Part shown: in pieces, positions 1-5,011 of the stretch | Layout: the number at the start of each line of letters is the position of its first letter | Position numbering within the stretch: position 1 is the stretch's first letter | DNA from: Erysipelotrichaceae bacterium | GTDB taxonomy: Bacteria > Bacillota_I > Bacilli_A > Erysipelotrichales > Erysipelotrichaceae | Assembly: GCA_017614055.1 (NCBI GenBank) | Contig: JAGACP010000096.1 | Coordinates: forward strand, 1-7,356 | Direction of reading: 5' to 3' | Length of the DNA: 7,356 bases | Translations under genes and position numbers: made by a program | The notes under the pieces: generated by a model | What the model was told of the DNA's origin: nothing | Databases searched by the model: none | The model's input: only the letters and a program-made list of their open reading frames with translations

Positions 1-39
1 GATGTTTATGCCTCTCAACAGTGCTATGTATCTTTTCAT
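1..39 (-). CDS. DUF1697 family protein, N-terminal 13 codons only (cut by left edge)
   Basis: Starting from the ATG at 39..37, the minus strand stays open to the window edge and reads MKRYIALLRGINI. This matches the characteristic opening of DUF1697 proteins (M-K-x-Y-I-A-L-L-R-G-I-N-V-G-G-K), small cytoplasmic proteins of about 170-180 residues with no well-established function. The start codon overlaps the TGA stop of the methyltransferase gene in an ATGA arrangement (4 bases shared), which is typical of translational coupling, and no independent Shine-Dalgarno site is obvious. It is therefore the fifth gene of the unit that begins near 2689. The assignment rests on 13 residues, so family membership is likely but not proven. 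Confidence 0.7.
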   Translation of the reverse strand, partial: MKRYIALLRGINI

Positions 40-662
40 ATCATTGGTTTTTTCAGGATGACTATCCCCCCGCACCGTGATATTTTTCTGAAAACAAGAT
101 CGGGATAGATTTCCTTCATCCTGTCCGCTACGATATATATCTCCTCATCGTCCCATTCCTCACCGGCTTCTCCCTTGCATCTTTCAAGTTCATCAAGATT
201 ATCGAACGCCACATCGCCGATGATGATCGTTCCGTCTTCTTCGAGAAGATCTTTTAGTTCTTCGATCAGCGTGATCTTCTGCGCATCATCGAGATGATGG
301 AGAGAATACGTAGCGATGATGAAATCGTATCTTCGTTCTTTAAGAGGCTCTGCGATCCCTTCAAGAAGATCTTTTTTGTACAGATGGGCTTCAGGCATCT
401 TTTGAGATGCGATCTCGATCATGCGCGAGGAGAAATCCTGTCCGTATATCCTGCAACCCGCATCATACAGTCTTGAAGTAAGGACACCCGTTCCGAAACC
501 CAGATCCAGTACGGTCGGTTCCTTTTTCTCCGTGGCCATCTCGAAGATGTCATTCAGTATACGGAAATAACCCGCAAAAGGATAAGCATCCATCCTGTCA
601 GATTCGCTCACCTCTTCGTCATATTCATCGGCCCAAATATCGAAACCATTCTCTACCCACAT
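36..662 (-). CDS. class I SAM-dependent methyltransferase (YrrT-like)
   Basis: The 208-residue protein has the Rossmann-fold methyltransferase signature. Motif I is VLDLGFGTG at residues 51-59, the acidic residue at the end of strand 2 is D76 in YGQDFS, an acidic motif sits near D98, and strand 4 with its following segment is YDFIIATYSLHHLDD at 112-126. The N-terminal block F-D-I-W-A-D-E-Y-D (7-15) resembles the start of Bacillus YrrT-type methyltransferases. A small-molecule substrate is likely, but the sequence does not identify it; YrrT is placed beside methionine-salvage genes in Bacillus, and no such genes occur here. The start is one base after the TAA of the GNAT fusion gene, with AGGAA 8 bases upstream inside that gene. 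Its TGA overlaps the DUF1697 start. The length is normal for a complete enzyme, and the fold assignment is secure. Confidence 0.93.
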   Translation of the reverse strand: MWVENGFDIWADEYDEEVSESDRMDAYPFAGYFRILNDIFEMATEKKEPTVLDLGFGTGVLTSRLYDAGCRIYGQDFSSRMIEIASQKMPEAHLYKKDLLEGIAEPLKERRYDFIIATYSLHHLDDAQKITLIEELKDLLEEDGTIIIGDVAFDNLDELERCKGEAGEEWDDEEIYIVADRMKEIYPDLVFRKISRCGGIVILKKPMI

Positions 663-663
663 G

Positions 664-1527
664 TTATCTGTTCCTGTGATATATCATCCTTATCTCTTTC
701 GCATCGATGGCGGGATCGTACCTGTCTTCTTTCATGTCTTCGAATCCGTATCTGTCATAGAAATCGATGGCTTTCTGATTGTCATGCAGTACCCACAGAC
801 CTATCGAAGGATACTTCTTCAGCCTTTCAAGTCCATAGTCCATCAGTCTGGTTCCTATGCCCATCCTCTGAAATTCGGGAAGGACATACAACGCGAATAT
901 CTCGGCGGTATCCGACGACTCATCGTACGGTTCACCTGCTCCGATGAAACCTACAACTTTGTCATCGATCTTCGCCACCAGCATGCCCTTCGTCCATCTT
1001 GCCGCAAGGTCTTCGCACCTTTCCAGAGTAAGACGGTCAAGATAGTCCTGATTCAGATGTCCGGTATAGGTATCGTGCCAGGTCTTCCAGTGGACATAGG
1101 CTTTTTCCTTTATCTCTTTCTCCGTTTCCAGCGGTTTTATTTCCATCCTTCCGTTTCTTTTTCCTGTTCTGATGAAATCGATAAGATCTTCAACGTCATC
1201 GAAATCATCATAGTCGCCGTTGATGCCGTCGCGGTGATAGACGATACCCGCCTTTTCATTCTCTTCCAGACGGTCAAGCAGTTCTTTCTCGCCATATCTT
1301 GCGGCATATATGGTGAAGCCGAGAGGCTTGATCTTTGAAAGCATGCCTTCCCTGCATTCTTCGTTGCACTCATAACAGTGATCTATGCCTTTTTCAATTG
1401 AACACTTCCTGTTGAAGCACCATTCTCTGTCCGGACAGTCGTCAGAACGGCACCCTGCGCAATGATCGTTCTCGCTGCACAGACAGCACGCCAGTCCGCA
1501 TCTTCCTGTTCCCAGTTCACGTTTCAT
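664..1527 (-). CDS. Cys-rich DUF3795-like domain fused to GNAT N-acetyltransferase
   Basis: This 287-residue protein has two domains. Residues 1-60 hold twelve cysteines (10, 14, 15, 17, 23, 26, 31, 37, 42, 51, 54, 58) in a pattern beginning CGLACCLC, like DUF3795 zinc-ribbon-type proteins; metal binding is inferred. Residues 61-125 form an acidic helical linker that fits the rest of a DUF3795 unit. Residues 128-287 are a GNAT acyltransferase: W-K-T-W-H-D-T-Y near 147-154, the core strand AEIFALYVLPEF near 208-219, the acetyl-CoA pyrophosphate loop QRMGIG at 220-225, and the NQKAIDFYDRYGF motif near the C-terminus. The acceptor substrate is unknown. The gene lies 6 bases after the Imm32 gene and 1 base before the methyltransferase gene. 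Its ribosome binding site is weak, so coupling to the upstream gene is likely. The frame runs unbroken through both domains. Confidence 0.92.
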   Translation of the reverse strand: MKRELGTGRCGLACCLCSENDHCAGCRSDDCPDREWCFNRKCSIEKGIDHCYECNEECREGMLSKIKPLGFTIYAARYGEKELLDRLEENEKAGIVYHRDGINGDYDDFDDVEDLIDFIRTGKRNGRMEIKPLETEKEIKEKAYVHWKTWHDTYTGHLNQDYLDRLTLERCEDLAARWTKGMLVAKIDDKVVGFIGAGEPYDESSDTAEIFALYVLPEFQRMGIGTRLMDYGLERLKKYPSIGLWVLHDNQKAIDFYDRYGFEDMKEDRYDPAIDAKEIRMIYHRNR

Positions 1528-1533
1528 CGTCTG

Positions 1534-1743
1534 TCATTCCGTCTTTTCGATTATCAGTTCCTTCGAGCCTTCCTCAAGTGAATTGTCCTCATCATAATGA
1601 ATGTGACTGCCATGAGGCTCATCCGCCAGATCCGCCAGCTGCAGCGCAAGCGAAAGAAGACCTTCCCTGTTGGCGGAGATCACGATTTCGTCATTATCGT
1701 CATTCACTTTTATCTCGAATCCGTCTATCCATTTCATTTCCAT
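1534..1743 (-). CDS. Imm32-family small protein (putative immunity protein)
   Basis: The protein has 69 residues and is acidic. It carries the conserved features I recall for the Imm32 family: IVISANREGLLSLALQLADLA in the first half, then G-S-H-I-H-Y-D-E and a final S-K-E-L-I-I-E-K. Imm32 proteins were predicted from polymorphic-toxin loci as immunity proteins. Many members, like this one, sit alone without a toxin, so real immunity function is uncertain. A strong Shine-Dalgarno sequence (GAGGTGAT) ends 3 bases before the ATG at 1743; the nearby second methionine (residue 3) has poorer support than the chosen start only through spacing. It follows the upstream gene by 9 bases and precedes the GNAT fusion by 6. 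No signal peptide or membrane segment is present, so a cytoplasmic location is expected. Confidence 0.85.
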   Translation of the reverse strand: MEMKWIDGFEIKVNDDNDEIVISANREGLLSLALQLADLADEPHGSHIHYDEDNSLEEGSKELIIEKTE

Positions 1744-1746
1744 ATG

Positions 1747-1754
1747 ATCACCTC
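1747..1754 (-). promoter_or_regulatory. strong ribosome binding site of the Imm32 gene, overlapping the upstream stop codon
   Basis: The minus strand reads GAGGTGAT here, 3 bases before the ATG at 1743, with the anti-Shine-Dalgarno core GAGGTG 5 bases away. The TGA stop of the upstream gene (1755..1753) shares two bases with it, so ribosomes finishing the upstream gene cover this site. It supports the ATG at 1743 as the start and indicates coupled expression. Confidence 0.8.
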
Positions 1755-2661
1755 AGTTCAGATACAGCCTGTACGGCCCTTCCATCTCGGCGATGAGCGG
1801 ACATGCCGAAGAGACGTAGCCGTCAAGCTGCGCAACAATATACACAGGATCATCGAATTCATGGTCCTCATAAAGGATGATGATCCTCCCTTTTGAATCA
1901 TATACCATCGAACCTGCCGGGGCAGTCTTTACCGGTTCCGCCAGGGATACATCGATGCCTTCCGCAGCATTAAGGATTATTCCTTTGTCTAAGAATCCCG
2001 ATACTTCATTCTCCTCGCTCAGGATCCCGTCGAACTTTCCGTCGAATTCATCCTTCACGATGAACTGCAACGTATAGCCGCTCTTCAGATAAAGAAGAGC
2101 GGTCTGGGCTTCGACGGTGGTGACTCCGTTTCCGTTTATCAGCGATTCAAGATAGTCACGAACCTTCCAGAAACCCTCGGTCATCTTCCTGTTCATGTCC
2201 TTTTCCTCGGATACGCTGAAACTATCCTTCGAATAATCGAAATATATCGAAGTCGTATCGCCGTCAAGCACCTGCATGTCGCTGTACTTTCTCTTGCTGG
2301 CGGCATAGAGATCATATTCATTGACCATCTTCGCGATGACGTCGAAAGCTCCGGTATCCACCTGATAGACCGTCGTTATCTCTCTGTCGGCATGGGTCTC
2401 CTGGGTCTTGAGTTCAAGGATCGCATTCCCGTCAGCATCTTTCTTAAGTTTAAGGCTGCGGTGTCCTCCCAGCATCCCTCCGCCCGTCGAGACGTAGCAA
2501 GATTCAAGCACATCGTTTCTGATCTTCAGACCAGACAGCACAGGTACCATAGCGCATACTCCTCCCGCGATCAGCAAAGCACATATAATAATCAGTAAAG
2601 CTCTTTTCATACATTCAATATCGAAAATGCTTAAGGAATGCCTGATAATCCGTAAGTTCAT
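1753..2661 (-). CDS. exported or membrane-anchored protein of unknown function
   Basis: I do not recognise this 302-residue protein with certainty. A hydrophobic stretch follows M18 (KRALLIIICALLIAGG, about 19-34). It ends near V-C-A, which could be a signal peptidase I site or an N-terminal anchor; the only cysteine there lacks a proper lipobox. The mature part starts with a GGGMLGGH segment near residue 60 and is mainly polar beta-strand-like sequence. A C-terminal region around PAGSMVYDSKGRIIILYED recalls cyclophilin-like domains of secreted proteins, a weak inference. Two starts are possible. M1 (2661) has AAGAGG 11 bases upstream. M18 (2610) would give a cleaner signal peptide but has no ribosome binding site. 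I keep M1 with moderate confidence. It is the first gene of a coupled unit that continues with Imm32. Confidence 0.8.
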   Translation of the reverse strand: MNLRIIRHSLSIFDIECMKRALLIIICALLIAGGVCAMVPVLSGLKIRNDVLESCYVSTGGGMLGGHRSLKLKKDADGNAILELKTQETHADREITTVYQVDTGAFDVIAKMVNEYDLYAASKRKYSDMQVLDGDTTSIYFDYSKDSFSVSEEKDMNRKMTEGFWKVRDYLESLINGNGVTTVEAQTALLYLKSGYTLQFIVKDEFDGKFDGILSEENEVSGFLDKGIILNAAEGIDVSLAEPVKTAPAGSMVYDSKGRIIILYEDHEFDDPVYIVAQLDGYVSSACPLIAEMEGPYRLYLN

Positions 2662-2683
2662 TCCATAAGCTGCCTCTTAGATA

Positions 2684-2689
2684 ATTATA
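2684..2689 (-). promoter_or_regulatory. -10 element of the promoter for the five-gene unit
   Basis: A perfect TATAAT lies on the minus strand just upstream of the first gene of this unit and downstream of a hairpin that ends the previous unit. No good -35 is visible at 16-18 bases; the candidates match TTGACA at only about three of six positions. Transcription would start near 2677-2678, at or next to the AAGAGG ribosome binding site, so the leader would be unusually short (about 16 bases to M1). Confidence 0.5.
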
Positions 2690-2714
2690 CTACCCGTCCA
2701 TTGGTGTTCCATAT

Positions 2715-2744
2715 CATATATAAGGACAGGATGTCTCCTGTCCT
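2715..2744 (-). terminator. hairpin at the end of the catA-like/ydcF unit, weak terminator
   Basis: A perfect 9-bp inverted repeat (AGGACAGGA at 2723-2731, TCCTGTCCT at 2736-2744) with a 4-base loop lies 29 bases after the ydcF stop. In the direction of transcription it is followed by TTATATAT, only moderately U-rich. It probably ends the unit or stabilises the 3' end of the message; read-through into the next genes is possible. In the plus direction there is no U tract. Confidence 0.6.
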
Positions 2745-2772
2745 GAATATCTGAATCTGTTATTAATAATCA

Positions 2773-3990
2773 TCAGTACATGTAATTGAAATAGGTGCTG
2801 ATCAGGAAGAAAGCGATCATCAGACCTAGTATGATGGCCTGCTTGAGACGGTGCTGACTGATGAGACCTACAAATTCTCTGACAGCCGCATTGGGCCAGA
2901 AGTACCATTTGGTCTTTGCGCCGATGCCTTCGGCACTCATCCTGGCTCTTCTTGCCTGGATGCCGCTTCTGAATACATGGAAGCCTGAAGTCGAATAGAT
3001 TACTTTCGCATCGGGATCGATGCTGTCTATGATCTCTTTGGAATACAGCATGTTCTCGCGGGTATTCGTGGATCTGTTCTCCTCGATGATCAGGTCCTCG
3101 GGGATGCCTTTCTCTACAAGATATCTCTTCATGGCGGTGCTTTCAGGTACGGCTTCATCCGGACCCTGTCCGCCCGAGGTTATGAACATCGGTGATTTCC
3201 CTGTTTTTTCTTTCTGTTCGTCATGGAAGCTTAAGGCTTTCTCTATCCTTGAAGCCAGAAGAGGCGTGGGAGTTCCGTCCGGAAGAAGCCCGCAGCCCAG
3301 GACGATGATGAAGTCCTTGTCTTTATCGGGCACATAGCGGTTCACTATGATATTGACGATGATGGCTCCGATCAGCATGCATTCGAAATACAGATAGATC
3401 GCGGCATAAAGATTCACCAGCATGTCGTGGATCATGACTTCATACATGGAACCAGACGTATAGTAATCAGAGAAGAAAAGGAACAGATCGCCGCCGACCA
3501 GCAGGAAGGACAGGATGATCCCCAGTACATTCGTCAGGGAGAATCCTTCATGCCTGATCAGGGAGATGTTGGAGATGCACAGTCCGATGGAGAATATCAG
3601 CACCAGCGGAAACGACAGCAGCATGTACGTCTTGCCGGAGGATACGACCTTAGACATCGCGGACAGCAGGATGATCTCGTCGTCAAGGGCGGCTCCCCTG
3701 AGATATCTGACCGATATGATCTGTATCAGCGAAGTCACGAACAGAAACAGGGCGAATCCTATGTAATATATCGAATTGTATGAGTAAGGATTGTATTTAA
3801 GCTGTCTTATGAAGGCATAGACAAGGGAAACGACACACAGCAGCAGATACGCGATGACGACATCAAGGATGAGCCTGTGGTTTACCGGTTCCTGTTTCAG
3901 CATGAAGAAAATGAAGACGGACACGGCAGCCGTCACTATTCCTATGTAATGCAGCCTGGGCTTTTCATCGATCGTGAAAAATCTCAGCAT
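2773..3990 (-). CDS. YdcF family multi-pass membrane protein (DUF218 domain)
   Basis: The 405-residue protein has about six N-terminal membrane segments (roughly 15-31, 40-61, 75-94, 121-143, 152-174, 190-216). A DUF218 domain follows at about 226-370, and a last membrane segment lies at 383-402. The DUF218 hallmarks are visible: FIIVLGCGL at 227-235, ITSGGQGPDE at 270-279 with E283 after it, the ENRSTNTREN motif at 304-313, and TSGFHVFRS at 334-342. DUF218 proteins (YdcF, SanA, ElyC) are linked to envelope functions; YdcF of E. coli binds SAM, but the reaction of the membrane form is unknown. The start lies 5 bases after the CatA-like gene, with AGGAG inside that gene's end at a rather long distance (14 bases), so coupling is likely. 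A hairpin follows the gene. Confidence 0.93.
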   Translation of the reverse strand: MLRFFTIDEKPRLHYIGIVTAAVSVFIFFMLKQEPVNHRLILDVVIAYLLLCVVSLVYAFIRQLKYNPYSYNSIYYIGFALFLFVTSLIQIISVRYLRGAALDDEIILLSAMSKVVSSGKTYMLLSFPLVLIFSIGLCISNISLIRHEGFSLTNVLGIILSFLLVGGDLFLFFSDYYTSGSMYEVMIHDMLVNLYAAIYLYFECMLIGAIIVNIIVNRYVPDKDKDFIIVLGCGLLPDGTPTPLLASRIEKALSFHDEQKEKTGKSPMFITSGGQGPDEAVPESTAMKRYLVEKGIPEDLIIEENRSTNTRENMLYSKEIIDSIDPDAKVIYSTSGFHVFRSGIQARRARMSAEGIGAKTKWYFWPNAAVREFVGLISQHRLKQAIILGLMIAFFLISTYFNYMY

Positions 3991-3995
3991 GACAG

Positions 3996-4634
3996 TTAAA
4001 GCATCTCCTGATAATGGTCCATCCTCTCGACTAGTTTTCCGATATGGATGCCGTCGATGAATCTGTGGTTGACTTCAACGGAAAGACCCAGAGTCTTCTT
4101 TCCGTCGTCATCTTTATATTTGCCCCATGAGATATGGGTGGTGTTGTCGTCTTTCGCATGAGGATCGTCAAGATCTCTTTCATTGGTCAGGGCGGTGAGA
4201 TCGACCCACGGAAGGCACGAATAGAAAACCAGATCGTCGATCTCTTTGCCCATGTCGATGAAATAGTTCTGATTATTTGAGATCCTGGCCGCTTCATTGC
4301 AGAATCCGTCTATGTCGTCCATATGGTCCATGGTCACGATGTAGAACTGTTCCTGCCCTTTCTTGAGATCGGTAAAGCTTGGCTTCCTTAGCGGAAGGAT
4401 CACCAGTTCGTCATCCCTTACCGTTATCCTGAAGTCTTCGATGTCGTTGAGGGCTCTGTTGCAAAGCCAGATCATGCCGTAATAGAACGACAGGCCGTTC
4501 TTCTTCACATAGTTGTAGAGTCTCGTTACATCGTAACTGAAAGTGACCATGTAGAATGGATTCGATATATTCGAGAAAAAATCATATATCTCTTTCCTCG
4601 GCCAGTTTTCATAGTCCAGTTTCACAGCTTCCAT
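3996..4634 (-). CDS. CatA-like O-acetyltransferase (chloramphenicol acetyltransferase family)
   Basis: With the start at 4634 the protein has 212 residues, close to classical CAT (about 213-219). It shows the family layout: an N-terminal W-P-R-K-E segment near 11-15, a central S-C-L-P-W-V-D-L-T strand corresponding to the S-x-x-P-W motif of CAT, and the HxxxD catalytic motif as NHRFIDGIH with H190 and D194. In classical CAT this reads HHAVCDG, so the first His is Asn here while the catalytic His is kept. Such chromosomal relatives are acetyl-CoA-dependent acyltransferases; chloramphenicol is not a proven substrate. The start choice rests on AAGGAAGG 8 bases upstream and on a promoter immediately before it. 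The in-frame GTG at 4691 lies beyond the promoter, inside a terminator. The gene is followed after 5 bases by ydcF. Confidence 0.9.
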   Translation of the reverse strand: MEAVKLDYENWPRKEIYDFFSNISNPFYMVTFSYDVTRLYNYVKKNGLSFYYGMIWLCNRALNDIEDFRITVRDDELVILPLRKPSFTDLKKGQEQFYIVTMDHMDDIDGFCNEAARISNNQNYFIDMGKEIDDLVFYSCLPWVDLTALTNERDLDDPHAKDDNTTHISWGKYKDDDGKKTLGLSVEVNHRFIDGIHIGKLVERMDHYQEML

Positions 4635-4642
4635 ATCATTGA

Positions 4643-4650
4643 CCTTCCTT
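4643..4650 (-). promoter_or_regulatory. ribosome binding site fixing the start of the CatA-like gene
   Basis: The minus strand reads AAGGAAGG here, 8 bases before the ATG at 4634. No comparable site precedes the upstream in-frame GTG at 4691 or the ATG inside the palindrome, so this site decides the start. Confidence 0.8.
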
Positions 4651-4655
4651 AATCT

Positions 4656-4684
4656 ACTATAACATGCCCGCATGTTCTCATCAT
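4656..4684 (-). promoter_or_regulatory. extended -10 promoter of the catA-like/ydcF unit
   Basis: A -10 element TATAGT (4661..4656, five of six consensus bases) is preceded directly by TGT, giving an extended -10 (TGn). At 17 bases upstream the best -35 is ATGATG (4684..4679), only three of six, which fits an extended -10 promoter that needs little -35 contact. Transcription would begin near 4649, just before or within the ribosome binding site. The spacer holds a perfect palindrome, listed separately. Confidence 0.6.
4661..4676. promoter_or_regulatory. 16-bp perfect palindrome in the promoter spacer, candidate operator
   Basis: The plus strand reads AACATGC CC GCATGTT, two 7-base arms that are exact reverse complements around a 2-base centre. 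It fills nearly the whole gap between the -35 and -10 positions and shares one base with the -10. That is where a dimeric repressor would block RNA polymerase. No regulator gene is present in the window, so the binding protein is unknown. A small hairpin in RNA is unlikely to matter because the site lies upstream of the predicted transcription start. Confidence 0.6.
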
Positions 4685-4690
4685 CCCGCA

Positions 4691-4720
4691 CAAATAAAAA
4701 ATGAGTTTTTCAACTCACTT
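4691..4720 (-). terminator. intrinsic terminator after ydbC
   Basis: Directly after the ydbC stop codon the minus strand forms a 9-bp stem (AAGTGAGTT with AACTCATTT, one G-T pair) closed by a GAAA tetraloop. The stem runs into TTTTTTATTTG. This is a well-formed Rho-independent terminator. The complementary strand also has a stem with an ACTTTTAT tail, but no plus-strand gene would use it. Confidence 0.85.
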
Positions 4721-4954
4721 TTATCCTAACTTGTCGAAATCAAATCCCTTGAGCGCTTCGTACAGAGCCAGAGCCTCGTCCCTTGTCAGGGTGATGCCCT
4801 TCTGCATCCTGTTCTCCGCACGGTTCCATTTTCTGATATCGAGTTTAGGTCTGCCATTGTCTCCATATGTGATGACGTTAGCTTCACATGTGTAGTCACC
4901 GCTTTCGCTCAGCAGTGCGACTTTGTCGTTGATTTCATACTTGAATTCTGGCAT
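4721..4954 (-). CDS. ydbC: YdbC family protein (PC4-like ssDNA-binding fold)
   Basis: This 77-residue protein matches the YdbC family of Bacillota, whose Lactococcus member has a PC4-like fold and binds single-stranded DNA. Visible marks are F-K-Y-E-I-N near the N-terminus, P-K-L-D-I-R-K-W at about 36-43, and the most typical part R-M-Q-K-G-I-T-L-T near 49-57, followed by a C-terminal helix that would form the dimer interface in PC4-like proteins. The family's length is about 70-80 residues, so it is complete. AGAAGGAGAG ends 5 bases before the ATG, a strong ribosome binding site. It has its own promoter upstream and a terminator right after its TAA, so it can be expressed alone, though read-through from the dehydrogenase is possible. 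A role in transcription or DNA transactions is inferred from the fold. Confidence 0.88.
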   Translation of the reverse strand: MPEFKYEINDKVALLSESGDYTCEANVITYGDNGRPKLDIRKWNRAENRMQKGITLTRDEALALYEALKGFDFDKLG

Positions 4955-4977
4955 ACGATCTCTCCTTCTACTCGTAC

Positions 4978-4996
4978 ATTTAATGATACATTAAAT
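4978..4996. repeat. AT-rich dyad over the -10 of ydbC
   Basis: Two exact 8-base inverted arms (ATTTAATG and CATTAAAT) flank a 3-base centre and cover the predicted -10 element. No U tract follows in the direction of transcription, so it is not a terminator. It could be an operator or simply an AT-rich coincidence around the promoter. Confidence 0.45.
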
Positions 4997-5010
4997 ATTT
5001 TATTTTTCAA
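4983..5010 (-). promoter_or_regulatory. promoter of ydbC
   Basis: The minus strand has TTGAAA (5010..5005, five of six bases of TTGACA), a 16-base spacer and TATCAT (4988..4983, five of six). Transcription would start near 4976, leaving a leader of about 22 bases that contains the ribosome binding site. The -35 begins one base after the stop codon of the dehydrogenase gene. Confidence 0.65.
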
Positions 5011-5011
5011 G

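Noticed and set aside
661..1338. 225-codon open frame on the plus strand
   Set aside because: It lies fully antisense to the DUF3795-GNAT gene, which has clear domain motifs. The translated sequence resembles no family I know, and openness follows from the codon bias of the real gene.
36..1743. Toxin-antitoxin or antiphage system around the Imm32 gene
   Set aside because: No nuclease, protease, NTPase, sensor or known effector domain is visible in the neighbours; only acetyl- and methyltransferase folds and an unknown exported protein are seen.
1753..2661. Lipoprotein call for the exported protein
   Set aside because: The cysteine after the hydrophobic stretch is preceded by GGV, which does not fit a lipobox; a signal peptide or simple anchor is safer.
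3427..3783. 118-codon plus-strand frame rich in Gln and Asp
   Set aside because: Antisense to the membrane segments of YdcF; its polar composition is simply the complement of hydrophobic codons.
4656..4684. MerR-type promoter for the catA-like gene
   Set aside because: MerR promoters need a 19-20-base spacer between good -35 and -10 elements. No good -35 occurs at that distance, whereas an extended -10 is present, so a classical repressor operator is the simpler reading.
4978..4996. Dyad considered as terminator of the dehydrogenase unit
   Set aside because: The stem is AT-only apart from one G-C pair and is followed by GTACGAG and not a U tract, so it cannot act as an intrinsic terminator.
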